In this document: positions 19,042 to 26,852 of the stretch, piece by piece
Position numbering within the stretch: position 1 is the stretch's first letter
Layout: every line of letters begins with the position of its first letter
Assembly: GCF_900103535.1 (NCBI RefSeq)
Contig: NZ_FNHQ01000001.1
Coordinates: 62,001 to 126,000, forward strand
Reading direction: 5' to 3'
DNA from: Megasphaera paucivorans
GTDB taxonomy: Bacteria > Bacillota > Negativicutes > Veillonellales > Megasphaeraceae
Length of the DNA stretch: 64,000 nt
Made by a program: the position numbers and the translations under genes
Notes under the pieces: generated by a model
Seen by the model: the letters and a program-made list of their open reading frames with translations, nothing else
What the model was told of the DNA's origin: nothing
Database searches by the model: none

Positions 19042-19698
19042 CTACACAGCGCCGCTGGAAATGACCAAACCGGTCACCGATGCGGCGCCTTTTTGTTTTA
19101 ATATATATGCACATTCTTGAAGAGTAGCTCCCGTTGTATAAATATCATCAACTAACAGTAAGTGTGTCCCGATAACACAAAAAGAGTCTTTGCGTATTTC
19201 AAAGGCTCTTTTTAAATTCTCTTCTCTCTGCTGCTTATTAAGATGCCATTGTGCCTCTGTAGAACGAACCCGCGCAAGCAGGTCTTCCCAACATCCATAC
19301 CGTTCCACCCAGGGACGAAAAATAACTTCGGTTTGATTATATCCTCTTTTATGCATACGCCGTGCCGATAAAGGTACCGGAACGACAGCATCTATTGTGG
19401 CTAATCTATCCTGCCAGGGAAATGCCTCCAATATATACTGACACCCCTTTTCATACTTCAAAGCACGATTATATTTCAAAGTACGCAATATTTTTTTCAT
19501 ATCCCCGCTATACGAGGTCAACGCATAGCATCCATCCAATTTTCCCGCTTTGTGACTGCCGCTGATCATACGCGGTTGCCAGATTTTGGCAAAACAAGGG
19601 CGACACCATTTTCCGTGCACATCAACAGAACCGCCACATCCAGGACACCGAGGTGGATACACTAAATCAAGAAGAATACATCCCATACGTTTTAACAT
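19042..19698 (-). CDS. comF: ComF family amidophosphoribosyltransferase-like protein
   Basis: 218 aa, usual size. Seen: an N-terminal four-Cys zinc ribbon (CPGCGG ... CRPC, ~18-36), VPVPLSARRMHKRGYNQTE (~105-125) and the PRPP-binding loop LLVDDIYTTGATL (~180-192). In naturally transformable Firmicutes ComF is part of DNA uptake; elsewhere the role is unclear. The ATG overlaps the end of recD2 by 7 nt, so translation is coupled. Its stop codon directly abuts the stop of the convergent HD-GYP gene. Confidence 0.9.
   Translation of the reverse strand: MLKRMGCILLDLVYPPRCPGCGGSVDVHGKWCRPCFAKIWQPRMISGSHKAGKLDGCYALTSYSGDMKKILRTLKYNRALKYEKGCQYILEAFPWQDRLATIDAVVPVPLSARRMHKRGYNQTEVIFRPWVERYGCWEDLLARVRSTEAQWHLNKQQREENLKRAFEIRKDSFCVIGTHLLLVDDIYTTGATLQECAYILKQKGAASVTGLVISSGAV
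19049..19088 (+). terminator. Terminator for the HD-GYP gene, inside the comF 3' end
   Basis: GCGCCGC (19049-19055) pairs with GCGGCGC (19082-19088), with an inner TGACC/GGTCA helix (19062-19066 and 19072-19076), followed by CTTTTTGTTTT on the plus strand. It therefore also encodes the ComF C terminus on the other strand. Confidence 0.75.
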
Positions 19699-21857
19699 AA
19701 CTCTTCCTCTCGTAAACGCTGTGCCAGCAAAGTGAACCTACGACTTGTCCGTACATTTTCTACAGCCAGCCGCAAGGCCTTTTTAGTACCAACAAGAATA
19801 ACCTTGCGCTTAGCCCGCGTTACGGCCGTATAGAATAAATTACGCTGCAGCATGATAGCATGACTATTTACCAATGCCATTATAACCGTATGATATTCGC
19901 TGCCTTGACTTTTATGGACCGTCACCGCATAGGCCAATGTAATTTCCTCTACTTCCCGCCCTTCGTATTTTACATCCTGTTCGGGATAACGCACATGGAT
20001 CATGTCTTGCTGAATAGCGTATATTTCCCCTATATCGCCATTAAAGACTCCTTTATCATAATCATTTTTTTTCTGCATTACTTTATCTCCTACACGAAAA
20101 AAAATGATGCCGTTTTTATATTCCTGTTTTTCCGGAGCTGCTCCGTTCGTTTGTTCTTGAATCAATTGGTTTAAATGATCGACTCCGCACTCCTGCCGGT
20201 ACATAGGAGACAAAACCTGCACGGAAAACTTATCTCCCGTTTGCTTGATTTCTTGTGCATAAAGCTTGCTAATCAAAACGGCTCCCGATTCTTCATCTGT
20301 AATTTCCAAAAACTGAAATTCTCCACCTATATCTACCACAGGCAACCGTCCACGATTAATTAAATGAGCATTCGTCACAATACGACCACCATCTTTTTGA
20401 CGAAAAACCGTCTGTAATCGCACAACAGGAACAACCTCAGATCGTATAATATCATGCAGTACAGCTCCCGCTCCAACTGAAGGCAGCTGATCCGCATCCC
20501 CAACAAGTATACAGCGGCATTCAGGGCGCAAGGCATTCATCAAATGATACATCAGTTCCAAATCAAGCATGGACACCTCATCAACAATAACTAAATCTGC
20601 CGGAAGGGGATTCGCCTCATTATGATCAAATATCTGCTTCGTTCCAACATATCCACCAGGCCCCAGCAAACGATGAATGGTCAAAGCTTCCCGATTCGTC
20701 GTCTCTGTAAGCCGCTTAGCCGCTCTTCCCGTAGGTGCGCATAACATAATCCGCAATCCTTCCTGTTCAGCCAATCGAATGATAGTCTGTATGATAGTTG
20801 TTTTCCCGGTTCCCGGGCCACCTGTAATGACCATAATTCCTGTTTCTAACGATTGCTCGACTGCTTGTATTTGTTCATCTGCCAGCTTAAATTTGCAATC
20901 CTGCTGCCAACGCTCTAAAAATAATGCCACATGGGATGTTGTCTGTAATGGCGTCATCTCCGTCATCTCTATGATATGACGGGCTGCTTCTACTTCTTCT
21001 GTATAAGCTTCCTCTGTATAGACATACGTAACGCCACCATAATAGGCCGTAATAAGTTGTCCCGTTTGGATTGAATTATTAAGTATTTCCCGCAGTACTA
21101 CTTCCTCAGCCCTCAAAATCGCAGCGGATCGATGGACCAGCTCATTATCCGGCACGCATACGTGTCCACTCTGTGTCATATCATATAAAACATAAATGAG
21201 GCCTGCTGCCAGCCGCTCCTCCGATAATGGATTTATCCCGAAAGCCAAGGCGATCTGATCTGCCGTTTTAAATCCAATACCCTCCACTTCACGAACCATG
21301 CGATATGGCTCATGAATCAGAACATAATTCGCCTCTTCACCATATACTTGCAATAACCGCCCGGCAAAACGGCCGGACACACCGTGTGTTTCCAAGGCAA
21401 GAGCCAGCTCATTTACTTTCTTTTCCTCATAAAAAGATTCTGTAAGCATTGCTAATTTTTTATTGCCGATTCCTTCTATTTGAAGTAATTTCTGTGGTTC
21501 TTGCTCAATGATGCGAATCGTCTCTTTGCCAAAAACGTCAACAATGCGCTGGGCCAATGCCGGCCCTATTCCATTTACAGTGCGCGAAGACAAAAAACGT
21601 ATAATGCCTTCTTCTGTATCAGGTAAAATGCGCTGCCAAAAAGATGCCGAAAATTGACGGCCATATCTTTTATGCATCACATAGCAGCCTTTGACTTCCA
21701 AGCGCTCTCCAACCAGCGGTTTAAGTCCTTTTCCCATAATAGTCAGATTGGAATCATTTTCATCTATGCGTATCCGAAAAATAAGAAAATCAGAATCCGG
21801 TGCCTGAAATATAATGGATTCCACACTTCCTCTTATTATTTCCTCATTCTCCATCAT
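19692..21857 (-). CDS. recD2: RecD2-type ATP-dependent DNA helicase
   Basis: Superfamily 1B 5'-3' helicase found without RecBC; involved in DNA repair and fork stability. About 721 aa. Seen: an N-terminal OB-like and helix-hairpin-helix region (GIGPALAQRIVDVFG ~95, IEGIGNKKL ~120, VEGIGFKTADQIA ~185), Walker A ITGGPGTGKTT (~335), Walker B VIVDEVSMLD (~410), GDADQLPSVGAGAVL and the C-terminal HKSQGSEY motif. The start at 21857 (ATGATG, 1 nt after the upstream stop) is preferred; an in-frame ATG at 21899 would overlap the upstream gene by 41 nt. Downstream comF overlaps. Confidence 0.9.
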   Translation of the reverse strand: MMENEEIIRGSVESIIFQAPDSDFLIFRIRIDENDSNLTIMGKGLKPLVGERLEVKGCYVMHKRYGRQFSASFWQRILPDTEEGIIRFLSSRTVNGIGPALAQRIVDVFGKETIRIIEQEPQKLLQIEGIGNKKLAMLTESFYEEKKVNELALALETHGVSGRFAGRLLQVYGEEANYVLIHEPYRMVREVEGIGFKTADQIALAFGINPLSEERLAAGLIYVLYDMTQSGHVCVPDNELVHRSAAILRAEEVVLREILNNSIQTGQLITAYYGGVTYVYTEEAYTEEVEAARHIIEMTEMTPLQTTSHVALFLERWQQDCKFKLADEQIQAVEQSLETGIMVITGGPGTGKTTIIQTIIRLAEQEGLRIMLCAPTGRAAKRLTETTNREALTIHRLLGPGGYVGTKQIFDHNEANPLPADLVIVDEVSMLDLELMYHLMNALRPECRCILVGDADQLPSVGAGAVLHDIIRSEVVPVVRLQTVFRQKDGGRIVTNAHLINRGRLPVVDIGGEFQFLEITDEESGAVLISKLYAQEIKQTGDKFSVQVLSPMYRQECGVDHLNQLIQEQTNGAAPEKQEYKNGIIFFRVGDKVMQKKNDYDKGVFNGDIGEIYAIQQDMIHVRYPEQDVKYEGREVEEITLAYAVTVHKSQGSEYHTVIMALVNSHAIMLQRNLFYTAVTRAKRKVILVGTKKALRLAVENVRTSRRFTLLAQRLREEELC

Positions 21858-21858
21858 A

Positions 21859-22128
21859 TCACCGTTCCATTCGCTTCCGTTCATACTTTTTACTTTCATC
21901 CATAATACAGGTATATATCTGCTTAATATGGGGTATCAACTTTTCATTTTTTGTAAGTATTGCAATTTTATCCAACACGGCAATTTCCCGTTTAGGATCA
22001 TATACATCCATATGGTGCATTTCTTTATATTCCGCCACACGTGCTACTATCGCCATACGCTGCTCCAATAACTGCGTCATTTTTTTATCGATGACGTCGA
22101 TTTGTTCACGACATTCCTCCAATTCCAT
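21859..22128 (-). CDS. Chorismate mutase (AroQ-type) domain protein
   Basis: 89 aa all-helical AroQ-like domain. Seen: IDVIDKKMTQLLEQRMAIV with the conserved Arg (~10-28), then VYDPKREIAVLDKI (~42-55), matching the EXXR/K...D pattern of stand-alone chorismate mutases that turn chorismate into prephenate. AGGAGG before the ATG. It lies in an operon with recD2 and comF, which gives no metabolic link. Confidence 0.8.
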   Translation of the reverse strand: MELEECREQIDVIDKKMTQLLEQRMAIVARVAEYKEMHHMDVYDPKREIAVLDKIAILTKNEKLIPHIKQIYTCIMDESKKYERKRMER

Positions 22129-22143
22129 AACAATCCTCCTGAA

Positions 22144-22704
22144 TTACACTAATTTACCCGCCTGAGGCGGCTGTACAGCAATATTATTATATATAAACCA
22201 AACTAATGCAGCAATAAGCAAAACCGTTCCCAATATACGCGTATATGAAGAACGAGAAACATAATCATACCACGTTCTATTCTTTTTTTCAGTTATTCGA
22301 TATTGAATTTCCATCCCTTTATTAAGAAAGCGGAAATGCTCTTCTAATCTATTTCTAAAAAAAATACCATTGAAATTAATTGTCACAACCGTTTTAGGAT
22401 CAGAGGTCAATATACTGGCAGTTTGGATCAGCCATTCCTGCAGATGATCTAAAAATGCTTCATCTGACAATGCACTGCCAAATGCAAAAAAATTAATTTC
22501 TGCTTCATTGATTCCATTTTTAATTTTCACTTTCAAAAATGGATATTGTTTCTGCAGTGTATCTATCATTTTCTCCACATCCCGGCGTTGTTCACCAACA
22601 AGTTCATACAAAACCGCCGGATTTACCGATGCAATCGATATATCGCCAGATACAGTCAATCGATATTTACCATAATATTCATATATTCTTCTGCTTATAT
22701 TCAA
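22144..22704 (-). CDS. Unknown protein with one C-terminal membrane segment
   Basis: 186 aa, not recognised. A soluble N-terminal ~150 residues with alternating hydrophobic strands (KYRLTVSGDISIASV, VKIKNGINEAEINFFAFG, VVTINFNGIFF) is followed by a hydrophobic helix (~158-174, ILGTVLLIAALVWFIY) and a short tail, so it is probably tail-anchored in the membrane. 16 nt upstream of the chorismate mutase gene and 16 nt downstream of the zinc-ribbon gene. Confidence 0.6.
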   Translation of the reverse strand: MNISRRIYEYYGKYRLTVSGDISIASVNPAVLYELVGEQRRDVEKMIDTLQKQYPFLKVKIKNGINEAEINFFAFGSALSDEAFLDHLQEWLIQTASILTSDPKTVVTINFNGIFFRNRLEEHFRFLNKGMEIQYRITEKKNRTWYDYVSRSSYTRILGTVLLIAALVWFIYNNIAVQPPQAGKLV

Positions 22705-22720
22705 TACAGACTGCCTCCTC

Positions 22721-23230
22721 TTAACTTAAAAGCTGATGACAATACGGACAATTTACCGCATCAGAACGAACGTCGTTATGACAATACGGACATTCAACCA
22801 TATCGATTTTTGGCAGTTTCGTCCCACAGTTAGGACAATACGATGCAGAAATATCTATTTTAGCCCCACATTGCCGACAATATATCCAACCATTTGCGCT
22901 ATGGAGCAATGTTTTTTCTTCCCCAGGATTCAGTATTGCAGTTCCGCCATCTAATCGATCCATACGATGTTCCATGTGATCCATACGGGCATTCATAGCC
23001 GTCTCAGATACAGCAATACGTTCTTTTATGCGATCCTTTTCCATACTGTTGCGTCGTATGGCCTGATCCACCGTCAAATCACGCATTATCGCTAAAATAA
23101 TAGCAGAAATAATAGGACTGATAAGCAACGCAATAATAAACCAAGCAACAGCACTGCGTCCGCGACGACTGGCATAATATCCTACTAATATACAAAGTCC
23201 CAAATATAACAATGCAGACATAATTTTCAC
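22721..23230 (-). CDS. Membrane protein with two C-terminal zinc ribbons
   Basis: 169 aa. Two hydrophobic segments at the N terminus (~4-18 and ~28-47), a charged helical linker (~55-95), then CRQCGAKIDISASYCPNCG (~118-136) and CPYCHNDVRSDAVNCPYCH (~147-165), each a CxxC-CxxC zinc ribbon. Function unknown. First gene behind the promoter at 23254-23282. Confidence 0.65.
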   Translation of the reverse strand: MKIMSALLYLGLCILVGYYASRRGRSAVAWFIIALLISPIISAIILAIMRDLTVDQAIRRNSMEKDRIKERIAVSETAMNARMDHMEHRMDRLDGGTAILNPGEEKTLLHSANGWIYCRQCGAKIDISASYCPNCGTKLPKIDMVECPYCHNDVRSDAVNCPYCHQLLS

Positions 23231-23253
23231 CTCATTACTATAAACATAATCTC

Positions 23254-23282
23254 ATTATACGGCACTTCTATGCATTTTTCAA
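23254..23282 (-). promoter_or_regulatory. Promoter of the zinc-ribbon/recD2/comF operon
   Basis: Minus strand: TTGAAA (23277-23282), 17-nt spacer, TATAAT (23254-23259), 24 nt before the start of the zinc-ribbon gene. All five genes downstream are spaced 16 nt or less or overlap. Confidence 0.65.
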
Positions 23283-23332
23283 TTTAAGACACTTGTATTT
23301 AATACGGCACAAGATAAATACATTATTATTCA

Positions 23333-23361
23333 TTGTAATCATTTCATAATTTCGTTATAAT
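23333..23361 (+). promoter_or_regulatory. Promoter of the LysP-like gene
   Basis: TTGTAA (23333-23338), 17-nt spacer, TATAAT (23356-23361). The leader is only ~45 nt, too short for a lysine riboswitch. Confidence 0.65.
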
Positions 23362-23413
23362 ATACAAGTAAGACTATCGTGTTCTTAACATTAACAAAAG
23401 GTTGTGGTTTGAT

Positions 23414-24862
23414 ATGAACGAAGAAAAGCAAGGATTACGCCGTAGTCTCAAAGCGCGTCACATGAATATGATTGCCATCGGCGGCGCTATTGGGACCGGA
23501 CTTTTTGTTGCCGGTGGGGAAACCGTCAGTAAAGCGGGACCTGGTGGTGCGTTGGTAGCCTATATTTTTATCGGTGTCATGGTATATTTTCTTATGACCA
23601 GCTTAGGCGAAATGGCCTCCTATTTACCCGTCAGCGGCTCTTTTGAAACCTATGCGAATCGCTATGTAGATAAGTCCCTGGGATTTGCTTTAGGATGGAA
23701 TTACTGGTTTAACTGGGCTATCACAGTAGCAGCCGAGCTAGTAGCCGGTGCACTTATCATGAAATACTGGTTCCCTGATGTGCCAGCTGCCGTTTGGAGC
23801 GGAATGTTTTTGGCTATTTTATTTATTCTGAATTATTTATCTACCCGCTCATACGGTGAAAGTGAATTTATCTTCGCTGGTATAAAGGTACTTACAGTTC
23901 TTGTCTTTCTTGCTGTCGGAACGTTACTTATTTTAGGATTCGGTCCTACTCCGTCACCTGGTTTTACAAACTGGACTATCGATGATGCCCCATTTGTCGG
24001 TGGTTTTACTTCCATGTTAGGAATTTTTATGGTTGCCGGTTTTTCCTTTCAAGGAACAGAAATGATTGGTATTGCCGCCGGAGAAAGTGAAGACCCTGAA
24101 AAAAACGTTCCTCGTGCCGTTCATTCTATATTTTGGCGTATTCTTATTTTTTATTTAGGTGCTTTTATCGTTATAGGTTTTCTTATTCCTTATACAGATC
24201 CCAATCTACTGAATACAGAAATAGAAAACATATCCATCAGCCCTTTCACCCTTGTTTTCCAACGATTTGGGTTTGCTGCCGCAGCTTCTATCATGAATGC
24301 AGTTATATTAACCGCTGTCCTTTCTGCCGGCAACTCCGGTCTATATGTATCTACCCGTATGCTTTATGCTATGGCCGAAACAGGACAAGCGCCCAAATGC
24401 TTTCTTACACTGAATAAACGAGGGGTACCCACAAATGCGCTTTTTGCTACAGTCATCTTTGGATTTGCTGCCTTTCTTACCTCTCTGATCGGCGAAGGCA
24501 CTGCTTACAACTGGTTGGTCAATATCAGCGGCATGGCTGGTTTTATTACTTGGATCGGCATTGCTATTTGCCATTATCGCTTCCGCAGGGCATTTAAAGC
24601 ACAAGGAAAAGACTTAAGCGTATTGCCTTATAAAGCTTCCCTTTTCCCGTTTGGTCCTATTCTAGCTCTTATCTTGTGCATCATTGTTACTGCCGGCCAA
24701 AACTATTCCGCCTTCACAGGTTCTTCTATCGATTGGTACGGTGCCAGTGTAGCTTACATTGGAATTCCTGTATTTCTAGCTGTTTTTATCTGGCATAAGT
24801 TAAAACATCATACCCAATTAATTCCTTTAAAAGAAGTTGATTTATCAAAACATACCGACTAA
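23414..24862 (+). CDS. lysP: Amino acid permease, LysP-like (APC superfamily)
   Basis: Proton-coupled inner-membrane transporter with about 12 membrane segments; 482 aa. By eye it tracks the E. coli lysine permease LysP closely: GLRRSLKARHMNMIAIGGAIGTGLFV near the N terminus (quoted in two parts: LRRSLKARH and IGGAIGTGLFV), PVSGSFETYANRYV, GFSFQGTEMIGIAAGESEDP (~210) and NAVILTAVLSAGNSG (~290). Lysine is the likely substrate, although related permeases carry other amino acids. The ATG at 23414 is taken as start; a TTG at 23402 sits directly against AAAGG and is less likely. Confidence 0.85.
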   Translation: MNEEKQGLRRSLKARHMNMIAIGGAIGTGLFVAGGETVSKAGPGGALVAYIFIGVMVYFLMTSLGEMASYLPVSGSFETYANRYVDKSLGFALGWNYWFNWAITVAAELVAGALIMKYWFPDVPAAVWSGMFLAILFILNYLSTRSYGESEFIFAGIKVLTVLVFLAVGTLLILGFGPTPSPGFTNWTIDDAPFVGGFTSMLGIFMVAGFSFQGTEMIGIAAGESEDPEKNVPRAVHSIFWRILIFYLGAFIVIGFLIPYTDPNLLNTEIENISISPFTLVFQRFGFAAAASIMNAVILTAVLSAGNSGLYVSTRMLYAMAETGQAPKCFLTLNKRGVPTNALFATVIFGFAAFLTSLIGEGTAYNWLVNISGMAGFITWIGIAICHYRFRRAFKAQGKDLSVLPYKASLFPFGPILALILCIIVTAGQNYSAFTGSSIDWYGASVAYIGIPVFLAVFIWHKLKHHTQLIPLKEVDLSKHTD

Positions 24863-24909
24863 ACTCATAAGAACAGCAGAAACATTCGCTCATTTAAATA
24901 GGAAAATAC

Positions 24910-24956
24910 AAAACCAGTACTAAAAATGATTTTATTTCATTTTTGGCACTGGTTTT
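24910..24956. terminator. Bidirectional terminator lysP / ohrR
   Basis: Arms 24910-24929 and 24937-24956 are complementary over 20 nt with two mismatches, 7-nt loop, with AAAA/TTTT at the outer ends. It lies between two convergent genes. Confidence 0.65.
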
Positions 24957-24990
24957 ATCTTATTACATTTTCTTACTACCCTGATATGAA

Positions 24991-25446
24991 CTACAGTGTT
25001 TCTAACAGCTTATGCAAGAGGTTGCGAAGCTTTTGTATTTCATCCTGCGAAAGTTTGACACAAGTACCCATTTTTCCCGGAATATCTCTCGCCTCCCGAC
25101 GCAAATCATTTCCGGCTTGTGTCAAGGTTACCATAACATTTCGCTCATCCTCTGGAAGACGAGATCGTTTTAAATATCCCTTTGATTCTAATTTTTTAAG
25201 CAGCGGTGTCAAGGTTCCCGAATCCAAATACAAGGAATCTCCTAATTCTTTAATATTGATTTCTTGCTTTTCCCATAAAACCATCATTGTAATATACTGG
25301 GTATATGTCAAGTCTAATTTTTTCAGATAGGGTCTATAGTGTTTAACAACTTCCTTAGATGCCGCATATAAGGGGAAACAAAGTTGATTGCAAAGTCTCA
25401 ATTGCTCATATGTCTGTGGAGTTTGCTGTTTTTCATGCTGTGTCAC
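24991..25446 (-). CDS. ohrR: MarR/OhrR family redox-sensing regulator
   Basis: 151 aa. OhrR repressors sense organic peroxides through an N-terminal Cys. Seen: LRLCNQLCFPLYAASKE near the N terminus, with the Cys in the position of the reactive Cys of OhrR, then the winged helix (LTYTQYITMMVLWE, SGTLTPLLKKLESKGYL, RLPEDERNVMVTLT) and a second Cys near KMGTCVKLS (two-Cys type possible). A GTG at 25446 with AAGG is chosen; a TTG at 25461 overlapping the trxA stop is the alternative. Last gene of the trxB-like/trxA/ohrR operon, whose promoter carries OhrR-like boxes. Confidence 0.85.
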   Translation of the reverse strand: MTQHEKQQTPQTYEQLRLCNQLCFPLYAASKEVVKHYRPYLKKLDLTYTQYITMMVLWEKQEINIKELGDSLYLDSGTLTPLLKKLESKGYLKRSRLPEDERNVMVTLTQAGNDLRREARDIPGKMGTCVKLSQDEIQKLRNLLHKLLETL

Positions 25447-25457
25447 ATGCGTTACCT

Positions 25458-25775
25458 TCAATCCAATTTTTCCTTGATAAATTGGATAAGCTGTTCTTTA
25501 GGAGCAAATCCAACCTGCATCCCAACGGATTTTCCTTCTTTAAAAACAAACAACGCCGGTACACTTTGAATTTCTAACTGTGCTGCTAAGGCAGGTGCTT
25601 CATCTACATCCACATTGAAAAAGCTTACGTTTCCCTTCATATCTTCGGCAACCTCTTCTAATACAGGAGCCAGCCGCTTGCAATGTCCACACCAAGTCGC
25701 TGAAAAATCGACTACAGCCGCTTTGCTATTCAGTACTTCATTAAATTCATTTTGAGAAATTTTTTTAATCATCAT
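25458..25775 (-). CDS. trxA: Thioredoxin with CGHC active site
   Basis: 105 aa thioredoxin fold, the standard size. Seen: VVDFSATWCGHCKRLAPVLEE (quoted parts: DFSATW, CGHC, KRLAPVL; ~22-40), the cis-Pro loop IQSVPALFVF (~70-79) and GFAPKEQL. The active site is CGHC, as in protein disulfide isomerase, rather than the usual CGPC, which should raise the redox potential. Encoded 22 nt after the thioredoxin reductase-like gene, so probably its partner. ATG with GGAGGG. Confidence 0.92.
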   Translation of the reverse strand: MMIKKISQNEFNEVLNSKAAVVDFSATWCGHCKRLAPVLEEVAEDMKGNVSFFNVDVDEAPALAAQLEIQSVPALFVFKEGKSVGMQVGFAPKEQLIQFIKEKLD

Positions 25776-25797
25776 AATTCCCTCCTAAAATAATTAT

Positions 25798-26664
25798 CTA
25801 TTTATGTCGATTTCGATCTAGATAAGATACCGCCGAAAGAGCCGCTACATTTCCCTCCCCAGCCGCTTTACTATATTGATAAGGGCGTCCCGTAATATCA
25901 CCGCAAGCAAAACAGCCTTTCATAACTGTCTCCATTTGACGGTTCACAGCGACATACCCGCCCTCCGTTGTTAATCCTGGAACCAATTGATCAGGTGCAA
26001 CACTTTCCCGTAAAATAAAGATTCCATCGACATCATACGTAGTATTCTCAGTTTGAAGCTGAGAAACCTTAGGTGTCCCAATAATACCCACAGGCTTTTC
26101 ATGAACAACTATAACGGAAGAGGATACATGAATATTTCCCTGATATAAAGGAAAATAATATACTTTGGCAGCTATTTCAGCCATAAAATCAACTTCACTT
26201 TCTTCAGCCGCATTATCCGCAATAATTGCAACCACTTTTCCTTTGTATAATGGAGCATCACAAGTAGCACAATAGCTTACTCCCCGCCCCAAAAACTGTT
26301 TTTCTCCTGCAAAAAAATGTGTTACCGTCATACCTGCAGCCAATATAATGCTTGTCGTTTCATACATAGCATTCGCCGCCGTTTGTATTTCAAAATAGTC
26401 TCCCATATTGTATATAGCGGTCGCCTTATCTTCTGTAATCACAATATTCATTATGTTCAACTGCTGCTGAAAAACCTTCACCATCTCAGCCCCGCTGTAA
26501 TTAGGCAGACCTAAGTAATTCTGGACAGTATGTGCTTTTTCCACCTTTTCACTTAAATTCTTTCTTCCTAAAAGCAGTATGTTTTTATTGCGTATCTTAG
26601 CAGTGAGTGCCGCCGAAAGTCCTGCCGGACCGGTTCCAATAATGCCTATGTCGTAACGTTCCAT
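25798..26664 (-). CDS. Thioredoxin reductase-like flavoprotein lacking NADPH motifs
   Basis: 288 aa, shorter than NADPH thioredoxin reductase (~310-320). Seen: FAD-binding GIIGTGPAGLSAAL (~6-20), the redox-active CATC (~132-135, VSYCATCDAPLYKG), and the C-terminal FAD motif CFACGDITG (~253-261). The middle domain that in NADPH-dependent enzymes carries GGGxSA and HRRxxxR instead reads VVAIIADNAAEESEVDFMAE and KVYYFPLYQG, so the NADPH-binding residues are not seen. This is the pattern described for the ferredoxin-dependent flavin thioredoxin reductases (FFTR) of clostridia, or related pyridine-nucleotide-independent forms. First gene of the operon, AGGAGG before the ATG. Confidence 0.8.
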   Translation of the reverse strand: MERYDIGIIGTGPAGLSAALTAKIRNKNILLLGRKNLSEKVEKAHTVQNYLGLPNYSGAEMVKVFQQQLNIMNIVITEDKATAIYNMGDYFEIQTAANAMYETTSIILAAGMTVTHFFAGEKQFLGRGVSYCATCDAPLYKGKVVAIIADNAAEESEVDFMAEIAAKVYYFPLYQGNIHVSSSVIVVHEKPVGIIGTPKVSQLQTENTTYDVDGIFILRESVAPDQLVPGLTTEGGYVAVNRQMETVMKGCFACGDITGRPYQYSKAAGEGNVAALSAVSYLDRNRHK

Positions 26665-26714
26665 ATATCATCCTCCTTCCATTAATAATGACATTGTTAA
26701 AAACTAATGCAAAA

Positions 26715-26773
26715 TTAAATTGTGTGCAACTTAATTTCATATTCATTGTACACAATTTAATTCTCTTTGTCAA
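26715..26773 (-). promoter_or_regulatory. Promoter of the trxB-like operon with two OhrR-like boxes
   Basis: Minus strand: TTGACA (26768-26773), 17-nt spacer, TACAAT (26745-26750). Two inverted copies of a TTAAATTGTGTRCAA element lie at 26715-26729 (plus orientation, extending as a palindrome to 26734) and 26746-26760 (minus orientation). The second covers the -10. They resemble the Bacillus OhrR operator (TACAATTAAATTGTA-type), and an ohrR gene ends the operon, so autoregulation is likely. Confidence 0.65.
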
Positions 26774-26828
26774 CATAATACACCTCCGAACGTCACAAAA
26801 ATATGCAGCGTTGGGAGGTGTATTATGT
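26773..26828 (-). terminator. Long hairpin between the carbamoyltransferase gene and the trxB-like promoter
   Basis: 15-bp perfect outer stem (26773-26787 with 26814-26828) and an inner AACG/CGTT helix. It lies 24 nt downstream of the carbamoyltransferase stop, and its last base reaches the -35 of the next promoter. The T tract is weak. Confidence 0.55.
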
Positions 26829-26852
26829 CATATAAAGAAATTTTTTCATTCT

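Noticed and set aside
23231-23413. Lysine riboswitch upstream of the LysP-like gene
   Set aside because: The leader after the mapped promoter is about 45 nt, far shorter than the ~170-nt lysine aptamer.
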